In this document: positions 1 to 7,848 of the stretch, one piece after another
Layout: each line of letters opens with the position of its first letter
Position numbering within the stretch: position 1 is the stretch's first letter
Assembly: GCA_964369385.1 (NCBI GenBank)
Contig: CAYJEY010000004.1
Location: 76,657-140,656, forward strand
DNA: 64,000 nucleotides
Direction: 5' to 3'
Source: CALVGQ01 sp964369385
Lineage (GTDB): Bacteria > Bacillota_I > Bacilli_A > Erysipelotrichales > Erysipelotrichaceae
Program-made: the position numbers and the translations under genes
Notes under the pieces: model-generated
What the model was told of the DNA's origin: nothing
What the model saw: only the letters and a program-made list of their open reading frames with translations
Database searches by the model: none

Positions 1-393
1 AATTACAGTTGCTACCCCTTGATTATGTGCTGATAAACAAAGCGTTTGCGTTGCAACTCCAGCATCAAACATTTCAAATCCAGCTTCTTTCGGTGTAGAA
101 AAAGAACCATCTCGCTCATACCCCGCACGTTGAGTCACATACGATACAATCATCACTCCTGCACATTCTTTTAATGTTGCTTCATTCATCTCAAATCCGA
201 GTATCATATTTTCAGCAATTTTTTGAATGACTTCTTTGTTTTCAATATAAATATATCTAGGTGTTTGACTATGTTTCCATGAAGGTGCAAAAGAAGCTTC
301 CTCAACAATCAATTCAATTACTTCTCTTTTAATCAATTCACTCTTAAATTTACGTACACTTCTTCGCTCTTTAACAACTTTAGAAAATTCCAT
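1..393 (-). CDS. Nitroreductase family protein (C-terminus outside window)
   Basis: I translated this from the minus strand. The ATG at 393 follows a GAGAGGA ribosome-binding site, and 131 codons stay open to the window edge, so the 3' end is missing. The product begins MEFSKVVKERRSVRKF, the usual FMN-binding RRSVRxF start of the nitroreductase fold. The stretch ASFAPSWKHSQTPRY follows, which is the APSxxNxQPW-like region. Known members are FMN-dependent NAD(P)H oxidoreductases of nitro- or quinone-like compounds. The gene is divergent from the MarR-MATE operon, so the regulator could also act on it, though this is inferred from position only. The true substrate cannot be told. Confidence 0.85.
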   Translation of the reverse strand, partial: MEFSKVVKERRSVRKFKSELIKREVIELIVEEASFAPSWKHSQTPRYIYIENKEVIQKIAENMILGFEMNEATLKECAGVMIVSYVTQRAGYERDGSFSTPKEAGFEMFDAGVATQTLCLSAHNQGVATVI

Positions 394-505
394 ATTTATT
401 CCTCTCAATCTTTAAAAAAACTATAGCATACAATAAGTTTGATGAATAGTAACTAATAGTACTATTTATACCATTATCTGTGTATACAAAAAAATAATAA
501 TTTAC

Positions 506-533
506 TTGACATATCAAATAGTTAGGTTAATAT
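506..533 (+). promoter_or_regulatory. Sigma-A-type promoter of the MarR-MATE operon
   Basis: TTGACA (506-511) and TAATAT (528-533) are separated by 16 bp. The first gene starts at 587. The -10 box lies directly before the palindrome at 541-557, so a repressor bound there would cover the transcription start. Confidence 0.7.
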
Positions 534-540
534 AGTTATA

Positions 541-557
541 TAAACTTAATTAGTTTA
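541..557. promoter_or_regulatory. MarR-type operator palindrome
   Basis: TAAACTTAATTAGTTTA is an inverted repeat with 6-bp arms (TAAACT/AGTTTA) in the transcription-start region, about 30 bp before a MarR gene. MarR proteins commonly bind 16-20 bp palindromes like this to control their own operon. A near-identical 17-mer lies at 45916-45932. Confidence 0.6.
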
Positions 558-586
558 AGATAATTATATTGTATAGGAGAAAAATA

Positions 587-1036
587 ATGCAAAGTAAACT
601 TAATAAAATTATTGATAAATTATATCACGACGCAGCCATCACTGAACTACAACGCTCATATTCTAAAGATATCCATAGGGATTTATCCTATCATGACATT
701 CTTTATTTGAATATTATTGTCGCACACCCCAATAAGTATACTTCCTCTCAGATTGCAGATCTACTGGGAATCACTAGGCCTTCAGTAACACAAAAAATCA
801 ATGAACTCTATAAAAAAGGCTATGTAGTGAGAACACAAAGCAAGAATGATAAACGTGTTTTCTATCTTTCAATTAACGAAGATAACGCAAGTATTTTTGA
901 TGATTCGGCAGAGGAAATCATTGCTGCTGAAAAGATGTTGATTGAAAAATATGGAGATGAAAACTTCAATCAATTTGTACAAATGTTGAAAGACTTTGCA
1001 GAGTATTCCTCAGAACTAGGAGAAATTAATGAATAA
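587..1036 (+). CDS. MarR family transcriptional regulator
   Basis: This is a 149-residue winged-helix regulator. The ATG at 587 is chosen because AGGAG lies 7 bases before it; a longer frame from TTG at 569 would start before that site. The helix-turn-helix is TSSQIADLLGITRPSVTQKI (about residues 52-71), followed by a wing with NDKRVFYLSI, the DxR signature of MarR proteins. The 3' end overlaps the MATE gene by 8 bases and carries its ribosome-binding site, so the two are translationally coupled. It is most likely a local repressor of the efflux pump, released by a small ligand. The ligand is unknown. Confidence 0.85.
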   Translation: MQSKLNKIIDKLYHDAAITELQRSYSKDIHRDLSYHDILYLNIIVAHPNKYTSSQIADLLGITRPSVTQKINELYKKGYVVRTQSKNDKRVFYLSINEDNASIFDDSAEEIIAAEKMLIEKYGDENFNQFVQMLKDFAEYSSELGEINE

Positions 1037-2363
1037 CCCCTTAGCAAAAAACTTCAGTCTTAAAGATCTACTTAAATATACATTTCCAAGTATTATCGCT
1101 TCCGTCTTCATGTCTACGTATATGGTCATTGATGGAATATTCGTATCTACATTTGTCGGTGAAGATGCACTTGCAGCAGTAAATCTGATTACACCTCTTT
1201 TTGGAATAGTCATGGCTGCTGGACTAATGTTGGCCGCTGGAAGTAATGCAATTATCGCAAAATTTCTAGGTCAAAAGAAAGACACAGAAGCAAGGCAATT
1301 TTTAACTGTCATCTATGTACTTGGTGCAATCATTGGACTTATACTCACCACTTTTGTATTCCTCTTTTCAGAACAATTAATCAACATATTAAGTGTTCCT
1401 CCTGAATTATATCAACTCTCTAAAGACTATTTATTGAGTATCGGAATATTTCTAGTTCCAGTTTTATTTATGATGTTTTCTCAAAGTTTTATGATTACTG
1501 CTGGAAATCCTAACTTTGGACTCATTTTAAGCCTATGTGGTGGACTTACAAACATCATCTTGGATTATATCCTCATTTCTCCGCATCTTTTAAATTTAGG
1601 AATTGCAGGTGCAGGTTATGCTACAGGGTTGGGATTTGTGGTAACAGGTATGATTTCTTTCGCTTATTTCTTGTTCAACAAAAAAGGTACTCTATATTTT
1701 GTAAAGCCTAAATTTAACTTCAAGCTAATCGTTCAAAGTCTTTATAATGGATCTTCAGAACTTGTCAGCTCTCTTGCAACATCACTTACAGGGCTCATGT
1801 TTAACTTCATTCTTCTTCGTATGGTCGGAAGTTCAGGCGTAGCTGCCATTAGTACAATCTTATACATTCAAATGTTTCAAACTGCAATATACAATGGCTT
1901 TATAATTGGTGTATCTCCAATTATTTCATTTAAATATGGTGAAGAAAACCACAAAGGACTACACAAAGTAATTATGCAAAGCTTTAAAATCATTTGTACC
2001 ACGTCATTAATTGTAATTAGTTTAACGCTTCTTTTTTCAAGTAAAGCCATTGAAATCTTTATTTCAAAAGATAGTGCTACATTTGATATGGCAAGAAATG
2101 GCTTACTTCTTTTCTTACCCGCCTATTTATTTATGGGATTTAATTTATTTTTATCCGCAATGTTTACGGCACTATCAAATGGAAAAATATCAGCATTGAT
2201 ATCCGTGCTTCGAACACTCGTTTTTATTGTAATAACGCTTCTTACCCTTCCTCAGTGGTTAGGGATCAATGGAGTTTGGTTATCAATTCCTGTAGCTGAA
2301 CTCATGGCAATTTTTGTAGCCACATACTTCTATAGGATTAATAAGCATACTTATCATTATTAA
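1029..2363 (+). CDS. MATE family efflux transporter
   Basis: The product has 444 residues and about 12 membrane segments in two halves of six, the size and layout of MATE transporters. It opens with FPSIIASVFMSTYMVIDGIFVSTFVG, a typical TM1 that ends in the VDxxFVG-type motif. MATE proteins export cationic drugs or metabolites in exchange for Na+ or H+. AGGAG at 1018-1022, inside the MarR gene, serves its ATG. The MarR partner suggests inducible drug or metabolite export. A second MATE gene (30768-32054) shares the family but stands alone. Confidence 0.9.
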   Translation: MNNPLAKNFSLKDLLKYTFPSIIASVFMSTYMVIDGIFVSTFVGEDALAAVNLITPLFGIVMAAGLMLAAGSNAIIAKFLGQKKDTEARQFLTVIYVLGAIIGLILTTFVFLFSEQLINILSVPPELYQLSKDYLLSIGIFLVPVLFMMFSQSFMITAGNPNFGLILSLCGGLTNIILDYILISPHLLNLGIAGAGYATGLGFVVTGMISFAYFLFNKKGTLYFVKPKFNFKLIVQSLYNGSSELVSSLATSLTGLMFNFILLRMVGSSGVAAISTILYIQMFQTAIYNGFIIGVSPIISFKYGEENHKGLHKVIMQSFKIICTTSLIVISLTLLFSSKAIEIFISKDSATFDMARNGLLLFLPAYLFMGFNLFLSAMFTALSNGKISALISVLRTLVFIVITLLTLPQWLGINGVWLSIPVAELMAIFVATYFYRINKHTYHY

Positions 2364-2397
2364 CCCAATACAATATAAATTAGAAATGAGAACAAAT

Positions 2398-2922
2398 ATG
2401 AATTTTACTGTTAAACGCATTACAAATAAACTACACAACTACAATGAAATTAAATCATTTATGCAACGAGTTTTCCCTAAAGAAGAACTTATGCCCATGT
2501 GGCTTATCACCCTTGTTTCAAAACTAAAAAAATATAATTTCGATGCTTATTACGATGGCGATTTATTTGTAGGTATCATCTTTACTATCGATACCAAAGA
2601 TACCTTGTTTGTATTCTACTTAGCAGTAAATGATCAAATCCATTCAAAAGGTTATGGTTCAAAACTACTCCAATCTTTGGTTATTCAAAATCCCAGTAAA
2701 TCATTAACACTCTTCATAGAAACAATGGATGATAAAAATGCTCAAAACTATGAACAACGAATCAAAAGACTCGCTTTTTATGAGCGCAATAACTTCAAAT
2801 ATACCGGACTAAAAGCAGGATTTAAGACTCCTTTTGTCGATATTTTATCGACAGATAAAGAATACACTATCGATAAGGCAAAAAAATTAATGACTCTTAT
2901 TCCGATGAAGATATTCCAGTAA
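2398..2922 (+). CDS. GNAT family N-acetyltransferase
   Basis: The product has about 174 residues. The ATG at 2398 (MNFTVKRITNK) and one at 2386 are both possible, and neither has a strong ribosome-binding site, so it may depend on translation from the MATE gene. The acetyl-CoA-binding motif A is LAVNDQIHSKGYGSKLL (about residues 81-97), with the Q/RxxGxG loop present as HSKGYG. The AFYERNNFKYTG stretch near residue 135 is the usual motif B. It lies 34 bases after the MATE gene, so it likely shares the transcript and may modify a drug-like substrate. The acceptor is unknown. Confidence 0.8.
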   Translation: MNFTVKRITNKLHNYNEIKSFMQRVFPKEELMPMWLITLVSKLKKYNFDAYYDGDLFVGIIFTIDTKDTLFVFYLAVNDQIHSKGYGSKLLQSLVIQNPSKSLTLFIETMDDKNAQNYEQRIKRLAFYERNNFKYTGLKAGFKTPFVDILSTDKEYTIDKAKKLMTLIPMKIFQ

Positions 2923-2937
2923 AATAGATATACACGT

Positions 2938-2962
2938 AAAAAAGTCGCTGAGCGACTTTTTT
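2938..2962. terminator. Bidirectional intrinsic terminator
   Basis: AAAAAAGTCGCT is followed directly by its mirror GAGCGACTTTTTT. The hairpin is T-tailed on both strands and lies between the convergent GNAT and SIS genes. Confidence 0.85.
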
Positions 2963-3662
2963 ATATACGATATAATCGCTGTAAATATTGTTGTTCAAGC
3001 GCTTCGTTGTACTCTCTTCCCCCATCAATATTTTGGGACTTATAAATAGGTGGATGAATTCCTGCTTCAACACATAGTTCTACAGCTCTTAAAGTAACAG
3101 CTTGTAGCAAAAGTGCAGTTGTGATCGTAGACATTCCACATACTTTTGAATCGACACCCTCTACATCAATTACACTATCTCCTTCTGGAATTCGATTATC
3201 TAACACAAGATCAGCAATCTCATACAAATTTTTTCCACATGAATGTTTTGACTTTAACCTTTTTGAGGCTTCTAATGCAGTAACTGCAATCACAACTGCC
3301 CCTTTTTCTTTTGCCCCTAAAGCAATTTCAATTGGTAATGGATTACGTCCTGAATTTGATATTACAAACACGATATCATGTTTGCGGACATCTACTTTTT
3401 TCATGAATGTTTTTCCTACTCCTTCAACACTTTCATAAGCACCGCCTGCGGGCTCCTTTATGTTTTTTGTAGGTATAAACCCACCTGCACGATGTGTAAG
3501 CTCTAACGCCCCTGCATTGGAGTGTCCTGCACCAAATGCTTGAATAATTCCTCCGTTTTTAATCGTGGAAACGATTGCCTTTGCACATTCTTCAATATTA
3601 TTCATTTGTGTTGCTTTTACTTCAGCTATTAAACCCTCTACTACATCAAAAACTTTATTCAT
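2961..3662 (-). CDS. SIS-domain sugar isomerase/binding protein (UPF0309 type)
   Basis: This 233-residue protein carries a single SIS phosphosugar-binding domain. QAFGAGHSNAGALELTHRAGG (about residues 41-61) and VISNSGRNPLPIEIALGAKEKG (about 100-121) are the two phosphate-binding loops, the second with the typical SxSGxxxxxI pattern. The C-terminal SQNIDGG closes the family. SIS proteins of this type often sit next to amino-sugar phosphate or GntR/RpiR-regulated sugar genes. Here it stands alone behind a GGAGG site and a cre-like operator, which suggests carbon catabolite control. The substrate is not evident, and a MurNAc-6-P or ketose-aldose role is only a guess. Confidence 0.8.
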   Translation of the reverse strand: MNKVFDVVEGLIAEVKATQMNNIEECAKAIVSTIKNGGIIQAFGAGHSNAGALELTHRAGGFIPTKNIKEPAGGAYESVEGVGKTFMKKVDVRKHDIVFVISNSGRNPLPIEIALGAKEKGAVVIAVTALEASKRLKSKHSCGKNLYEIADLVLDNRIPEGDSVIDVEGVDSKVCGMSTITTALLLQAVTLRAVELCVEAGIHPPIYKSQNIDGGREYNEALEQQYLQRLYRI

Positions 3663-3708
3663 TTCATTTCCTCCTATTGATTTAACACTACTACATCACT
3701 CGCTCTTA

Positions 3709-3723
3709 AGCAAGCGCTTACAT
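3709..3723 (-). promoter_or_regulatory. Catabolite response element (cre)-like site
   Basis: Read on the minus strand the 15-mer is ATGTAAGCGCTTGCT. It matches the Bacillus cre consensus WTGNAANCGNWNNCW at every fixed position. It lies 47-61 bp before the SIS gene start, a position where CcpA or a LacI/GntR-type regulator could act. Confidence 0.5.
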
Positions 3724-3825
3724 AACTTTGAGGTAATTATTTTTCTCATGATTCAAACAATACTATCCTTTACTAATAATATTCCCTATCTAACATCATA
3801 TTCAGGCATTATGCAACAACATAAT

Positions 3826-3850
3826 AAAAAAAAAAACGACTTTAGTCGAT
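3826..3850 (-). terminator. Short-stem terminator of the DUF2200 gene
   Basis: On the minus strand CGAC-TAAA-GTCG is followed by about eleven T. The stem is short, but the T tract is long and it starts 8 bases after the stop codon. Confidence 0.55.
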
Positions 3851-3856
3851 TCTTCT

Positions 3857-4204
3857 TTATCTTCTTAAAATTTTCTCCAACGCTTTGCCTTTGGCAAGCT
3901 CATCTACTAACTTATCTAAATAGCGAATTTCTTTCATAATTGGCTCATCAATTTCATCAATTTTCACACCACAATTCGAACCTTTTATAAGAATACGATT
4001 TGAATTTAAGTTTGGTGCAGAAGTAAAGAATTCTGTCATATCTACACTATTCTCAAAATTGTGAATCTGTTCTTTTGAATAACCACTTAACCAACAGATG
4101 ATTTCATCAACTTCTTGTTCAGTTCTTCCTTTTTTCACAGCTTTCGCTATATATAATCCGTACATTTCATTAAAACTAAATTCATAAATTGAATGTTTAC
4201 TCAT
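3857..4204 (-). CDS. DUF2200 family protein
   Basis: The 115-residue product matches the DUF2200 pattern from end to end. KGRTEQEVDEIICWLSGY (about residues 25-42) is followed by FFTSAPNLNSNR, CGVKIDEIDEPIMKEIRYLD and the C-terminal LVDELAKGKALEKILRR. The family is widespread, soluble and of unknown function. The gene starts 2 bases after the stop of the upstream membrane protein, whose 3' end supplies the ribosome-binding site (AAGGGTGA), so the two are one transcript. No catalytic residues can be assigned. Confidence 0.8.
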   Translation of the reverse strand: MSKHSIYEFSFNEMYGLYIAKAVKKGRTEQEVDEIICWLSGYSKEQIHNFENSVDMTEFFTSAPNLNSNRILIKGSNCGVKIDEIDEPIMKEIRYLDKLVDELAKGKALEKILRR

Positions 4205-4206
4205 AT

Positions 4207-4539
4207 CTATTCACCCTTACATTTCTTGCTTATTGTTATACTTGATACAAGGGCATATATAATGACTAAACCTACTAATAGATAAGATACATAAATTAAC
4301 CAATTTATCTTGAGCGAAATACTTAAAAATAAGCTAAAAAACACTAAGCCCAGTAGCATAAAACAAATTCCACTTTGTCGATAATACGGTTTCTTATACT
4401 CTTCACTCATCATTTGTCGCTCTTCTTTATCTGCCCATATATACACATTGTTGATTAGAATACCTTTTTCTTTTAGTTGATGCATTGACATACTAATCAA
4501 ACATAAAGATACAATTAATATAATAATTCCGCTTTCCAT
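4207..4539 (-). CDS. Small membrane protein, DUF3784-like
   Basis: The 110-residue product has three hydrophobic segments: about residues 3-18, 56-75 and 79-98. Between the first two is a charged cytoplasmic stretch with IWADKEERQMMSEEYKKPYY, which resembles the conserved loop of DUF3784 proteins. GGAGG lies 8 bases before the ATG. It is co-transcribed with the DUF2200 gene. Function is unknown, and the family name rests on my recollection of the loop and layout. Confidence 0.6.
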   Translation of the reverse strand: MESGIIILIVSLCLISMSMHQLKEKGILINNVYIWADKEERQMMSEEYKKPYYRQSGICFMLLGLVFFSLFLSISLKINWLIYVSYLLVGLVIIYALVSSITISKKCKGE

Positions 4540-4616
4540 TCACTAAACCTCCGCTGTTTCAAAACTCTTATTTCTATTCATCAATGATTCCAAATCTAAT
4601 GACTCATGCACAACAC

Positions 4617-4970
4617 TTACTCGATTGGTAATCCATTGAGCTTTAAAAAACTTAATTTGTCCATGTATCCTCGCTGGAACTTAATTTTACCATCAACAAT
4701 ATGAAAGAATCCACATCCTCTAAAACCTTTCGGATCTTTCCATTCCATGATAGCCCATTCCCCATCCTCAAAAACATTGTCAAGGATACATTCCATTTCA
4801 GCTACATTAAATTCATCGCAAAATCGCTCATAAATCGCTGTTTTTCCTACTACAGGATCGCTAACTACTTGATGATTAACTGCATCGTCATGATACATTT
4901 CTGATAATGCTTTTGCATCTGCTTTATTAAATGTTTCTATCCATTTCATTAATACTTCTTTTGGTGACAT
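4617..4970 (-). CDS. SnoaL-like (NTF2 fold) protein
   Basis: The 117-residue product is one SnoaL/NTF2-like domain. It starts with MSPKEVLMKWIETFNKADAKALSEMYHDDA, the usual first helix pair, then GKTAIYERFCDEF, and ends with the beta strands FFHIVDGKIKFQRGY. Such domains form a cone-shaped pocket used as a small-molecule isomerase, cyclase or hydrolase, or simply for binding. No active-site set can be named. The RBS is AAAGGTAGAG. It stands 77 bases before the DUF3784-like gene with no clear terminator between them, so a three-gene transcript is possible. Confidence 0.75.
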   Translation of the reverse strand: MSPKEVLMKWIETFNKADAKALSEMYHDDAVNHQVVSDPVVGKTAIYERFCDEFNVAEMECILDNVFEDGEWAIMEWKDPKGFRGCGFFHIVDGKIKFQRGYMDKLSFLKLNGLPIE

Positions 4971-5082
4971 AATGACTCTACCTTTCTTAAATTTATCTAT
5001 TAGCTAATGATTTTTATCATTTTCATTTTTCATTAAAAATCATGCTCAATAATTGAAATGGCGGTTCATGACAACCTTAGCA

Positions 5083-5243
5083 CTAATTCGTATACCAGTA
5101 ATATAAACTACCGTCTTCAAAGTAAACATCTACTATTCTCACAGTGGGTTTATTTATATCTATCGTTGCAAGAGAAAGTAGCGTATCTTTAGCAAATCGC
5201 TCATTTAACATTTCAATATCTTTTTTAGCTTCCCTCTACTCAT
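5083..5243 (-). pseudogene. Remnant of a pyridoxamine 5'-phosphate oxidase-like protein
   Basis: GGAG at 5250-5253 and an ATG at 5243 are intact, but after three codons the frame is lost and that reading ends at once. A second frame reads EAKKDIEMLNERF, then LLSLATIDINKPTVRIVDVYF and YYWYTN before a TAG at 5083. That is the N-terminal strand pattern of PNPOx-like flavin-binding proteins (general stress protein 26 type). Intact members run on for roughly 80-100 more residues; here nothing recognisable follows. This is a frameshifted and truncated gene copy. Together with the sequence on both sides it fills the 314-base gap between genes. Confidence 0.7.
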
Positions 5244-5284
5244 TGTATATCTCCTACCATGAATAATACAGTTCTTTTCTGATT

Positions 5285-6931
5285 TTACTTTTTCAAAGTA
5301 TTCTTGTTTTCAAACATACATTTATCAAGGTAATGCAAATAATCATTGATATCTGGATATTCATTTTTATCATATTGCGCATAACCAATAGCAACACCTG
5401 CCATATTACTCTTGTCAAATTTTTTGATTTCTTCTTGGATGATAGATAATCTCTTCTCGACTGTTTCATAAGATACATTAGATAATATTGCTGCGAATTC
5501 ATCTCCACCTACTCGATAACAATTTCCAAATTCACTCAAATATTTTTGTGCCAATTCGATAAAATAAATTAAATAGTCGTCTCCAGTTTGATGTCCCATC
5601 GTATCATTAAAAAACTTTAAATTATTCAGATCAAAAATTATGATTATTTTTGTCAAATTCTCATTTTCTTTAAAGACCTCTAAATCTCTTTCAAATGCAT
5701 GTCGATTAAACGCTGATGTCAAAATATCTGTGTATGCAATTTTACTTAAATATTCAGTATACATACCTTCCGCCCAAATAGCTCTTAATTTTAGAGAAGT
5801 TGATATAATACAAGCCAATAGATACAATAACATTCCTACTTGTAAACTAACTCCTATCGAGTTCATATTATTTCCAAAATAGAAAATCACCAACTCCATC
5901 ATCGCAGCAAGAATTAAAAATGAAATTTGTAAAATGATTATTTTAGCATCGTTATTCTTTTTTACTAGGGATTCATATCCTAAAGAGAACACAAAATAAA
6001 GTAATGTGAGAACCATGATTAAATGTACTACTCCTAAAGTACTATAGTAAAAGACAGTACCTGTCATATGAAGTACACCTGATACAATGAAATTAACAAT
6101 AAACGCAATAGTAAAATATTTAGAGATTGATTTATGAGAAGGTGTATACATACTTTCAACATAAAATATAAAAGGGATGAATAGTAGTTGTATCGACCAA
6201 TAAGGAAGATTTCCTAATATGAATGTATCTCCAATGATAAATTGCATTAAATTAGATTCACTCAGTAGCCATATAGCCATGTTGATCGATAATAGCCCTA
6301 GGTACAATATTAAATTATTATTCTTTAACCCTTTTGACATAAAGAATTGAGATACTAATAGAATCAACCCAATGATTAATATAATTGACGATATAAGTAG
6401 TTTTACAGCATTTCCATAAACTAAGAATAATATAGCTTGACTCTCTTCTGCTAAGTAGATATCAATAATTCCGATTGAGGTTTTATCATCACTTGGCACA
6501 ACATTTATTGTAATGTTATTTTCTTCATGTAAATATGGCAACTTTACAACATGCCAAATTCCACCATTTGGCACTGAAAAAATAGATTTATCCTCATGTC
6601 CAAACTGATATATTATCTCTGAATTTATGCTAATCGTGAACGCTTGGTGCATACTTTCCAGCATAATGACCGGATTTTTAAAGTCCTCGGTAGAAAGTTC
6701 ACTAGTAATACTGTAAGGTTCAAAGTTAGTGTATTTTGGATCGAACTCTACCATCTCGATTTCGCCATTTACGCCTTCACTCTTTAATGTCCACGTGTTT
6801 ATTTTAGATATGTCATTCTCTTCAAATGTGAATAGCATTTCTTTTTCATTGTTAAAAAAACTAGAAAGAAAGCACAGTGAAATTAAAAAAACAACACAAC
6901 CAATAAATATATTAAATAATTTCCTATTCAT
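5285..6931 (-). CDS. Membrane-bound diguanylate cyclase (GGDEF)
   Basis: The ATG at 6931 is preferred because AGGTGA precedes it; a GTG at 6940 lies within that site. The 548-residue product has an N-terminal membrane helix (about 6-25), an extracytoplasmic beta-rich sensor (about 30-165), seven membrane segments (about 170-385) and a C-terminal GGDEF domain (about 395-548). This resembles 7TMR-DISM receptors. The active-site RVGGDEF is intact and the metal-binding Asp sits in IIFDLNNLKFFND, so c-di-GMP synthesis is expected. The RxxD inhibitory site is not seen ahead of GGDEF (the residues there are SEFGNCY), so product feedback through that site should be absent. The ligand is unknown. Confidence 0.88.
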   Translation of the reverse strand: MNRKLFNIFIGCVVFLISLCFLSSFFNNEKEMLFTFEENDISKINTWTLKSEGVNGEIEMVEFDPKYTNFEPYSITSELSTEDFKNPVIMLESMHQAFTISINSEIIYQFGHEDKSIFSVPNGGIWHVVKLPYLHEENNITINVVPSDDKTSIGIIDIYLAEESQAILFLVYGNAVKLLISSIILIIGLILLVSQFFMSKGLKNNNLILYLGLLSINMAIWLLSESNLMQFIIGDTFILGNLPYWSIQLLFIPFIFYVESMYTPSHKSISKYFTIAFIVNFIVSGVLHMTGTVFYYSTLGVVHLIMVLTLLYFVFSLGYESLVKKNNDAKIIILQISFLILAAMMELVIFYFGNNMNSIGVSLQVGMLLYLLACIISTSLKLRAIWAEGMYTEYLSKIAYTDILTSAFNRHAFERDLEVFKENENLTKIIIIFDLNNLKFFNDTMGHQTGDDYLIYFIELAQKYLSEFGNCYRVGGDEFAAILSNVSYETVEKRLSIIQEEIKKFDKSNMAGVAIGYAQYDKNEYPDINDYLHYLDKCMFENKNTLKK

Positions 6932-6987
6932 TTTTATCACCTACTAAATCATGAATATAAAGTCCTCATAGGCTCCATATTTCATAT

Positions 6988-7016
6988 TGTAACACACTAC
7001 TAACACGTGTTACAAT
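6988..7016. repeat. Inverted repeat before the GGDEF gene
   Basis: TTGTAACAC and GTGTTACAA are perfect 9-bp arms separated by 11 bases, with AACACGTGTT nested inside. There is no T tract on the minus strand, so an operator or a transcript-end hairpin is more likely than an intrinsic terminator. It lies about 60 bp before the GGDEF start. Confidence 0.5.
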
Positions 7017-7079
7017 TTTCGATTCAATTTCCCTCTAATAAACCAAACATTTTACGAAAAGTAAGTAAATTCGAATTAT

Positions 7080-7105
7080 CTTCAATCAAATATTTCGTGT
7101 TCTAC
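7080..7105 (-). repeat. Diverged attC-like repeat after the pyrophosphatase gene
   Basis: The plus strand reads CTTCAATC...TTTCGTGTTCTAC and aligns with CTTCAATTATAAAC...ATCGTGTTATGC of the copy at 10479-10522. The core GTAGAAC (minus strand) directly abuts the stop codon at 7106. Confidence 0.4.
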
Positions 7106-7432
7106 TCATTTCATTCGAATCTCGATATCAAAATACTGCTCTGTAAAGTGTGTTGCATTTTTTATTTCTTCTAATGTAAACATTTTGCCTTTTGGAGCTA
7201 CTACCCATTTTTCTTCAACATCATTATTTCTATGAATAATGGCGATTACCACTCCTGTAAAAGTAGATACAGGAACATCAACTCCTAATATATAGGCATC
7301 TTGTTCATCTCCATCAGGCGCAAAAATATTTTCTATGTAACCATAGTTTATTGGATAAATCATATCTTTGTGTTTAGGGTGAACTGAGCCTAAAGGTCTA
7401 TCCACAGTAATAATTATTTCTTTACCAATCAT
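7106..7432 (-). CDS. Inorganic pyrophosphatase-like protein (short type)
   Basis: The 108-residue product matches the short proteins usually annotated as inorganic diphosphatase. It starts MIGKEIIITVDRPLGSVHP and continues with YPINYGYIENIFAPDGDEQDAYILG (about residues 26-50), where Tyr, Gly and the acidic DxxDxD-like cluster correspond to the family I active-site region. Canonical bacterial family I enzymes are about 170 residues, so this is a reduced version and its activity on PPi is not certain. AAGGAGAG precedes the start. It is the last gene of the cassette-like array and carries a diverged repeat at its 3' end. Confidence 0.75.
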   Translation of the reverse strand: MIGKEIIITVDRPLGSVHPKHKDMIYPINYGYIENIFAPDGDEQDAYILGVDVPVSTFTGVVIAIIHRNNDVEEKWVVAPKGKMFTLEEIKNATHFTEQYFDIEIRMK

Positions 7433-7834
7433 GTAATATACTCTCCTTTTATATAATATATCTTAGTTCGTAAAACTTTAATATGTCTTTTTAAATATTT
7501 TCATTATAAATATACTAACTTCGGGAATCGACATCGCAAACTATATACTCTCTCTACAAAAATTATAGTTAAAATTAGAATTAAAGAAACACTACCAAAC
7601 CTCTTTCCTCAGAAATAGCAAAAGTAGTGTTAGGTTTCATTACTGATAGAAAAAAATAAGTTGCCTAAATAATAAACGTCAACAATACAAATAACAGATA
7701 ATCAACTCTCAACATCTTTGGAGCTACATTTAATATACTTTAAATATGTCATATGTAGCCAAACTTCTTCTTGAGAATATTTTCAATTCATAATAACCTC
7801 CAAAAGTTAATATAAATTTTGTTCATAACCTTTG
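7433..7834. other. Gene-free stretch with decayed cassette remnants
   Basis: About 400 A+T-rich bases without an intact gene. At its right end GGAGG and ATG AAT TGA show a start immediately followed by a stop: an intact translation signal with no gene behind it. At 7588-7637 two complementary pairs (AACACTAC/GTAGTGTT and AAACCT/AGGTTT) are interleaved. At 7464-7475 lies TAGTTCGTAAAA, the inverse of a 12-mer at 11685-11696. No RNA family was recognised. Confidence 0.5.
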
Positions 7835-7848
7835 CTACATGAACAAAA
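7817..7848. repeat. Perfect 10-bp inverted repeat spanning a cassette end
   Basis: TTTTGTTCAT and ATGAACAAAA flank 12 bases. The hairpin overlaps the stop codon of the DUF3953 gene (7835). On the minus strand it contains GTTATGAAC, the fullest version of the right-hand core seen in the array, followed by a GGAGG leader. Confidence 0.6.

Noticed and set aside
7817..7848. Perfect hairpin as an intrinsic terminator
   Set aside because: No T tract follows on either strand beyond the stem itself, and the right arm is part of the shared repeat core.
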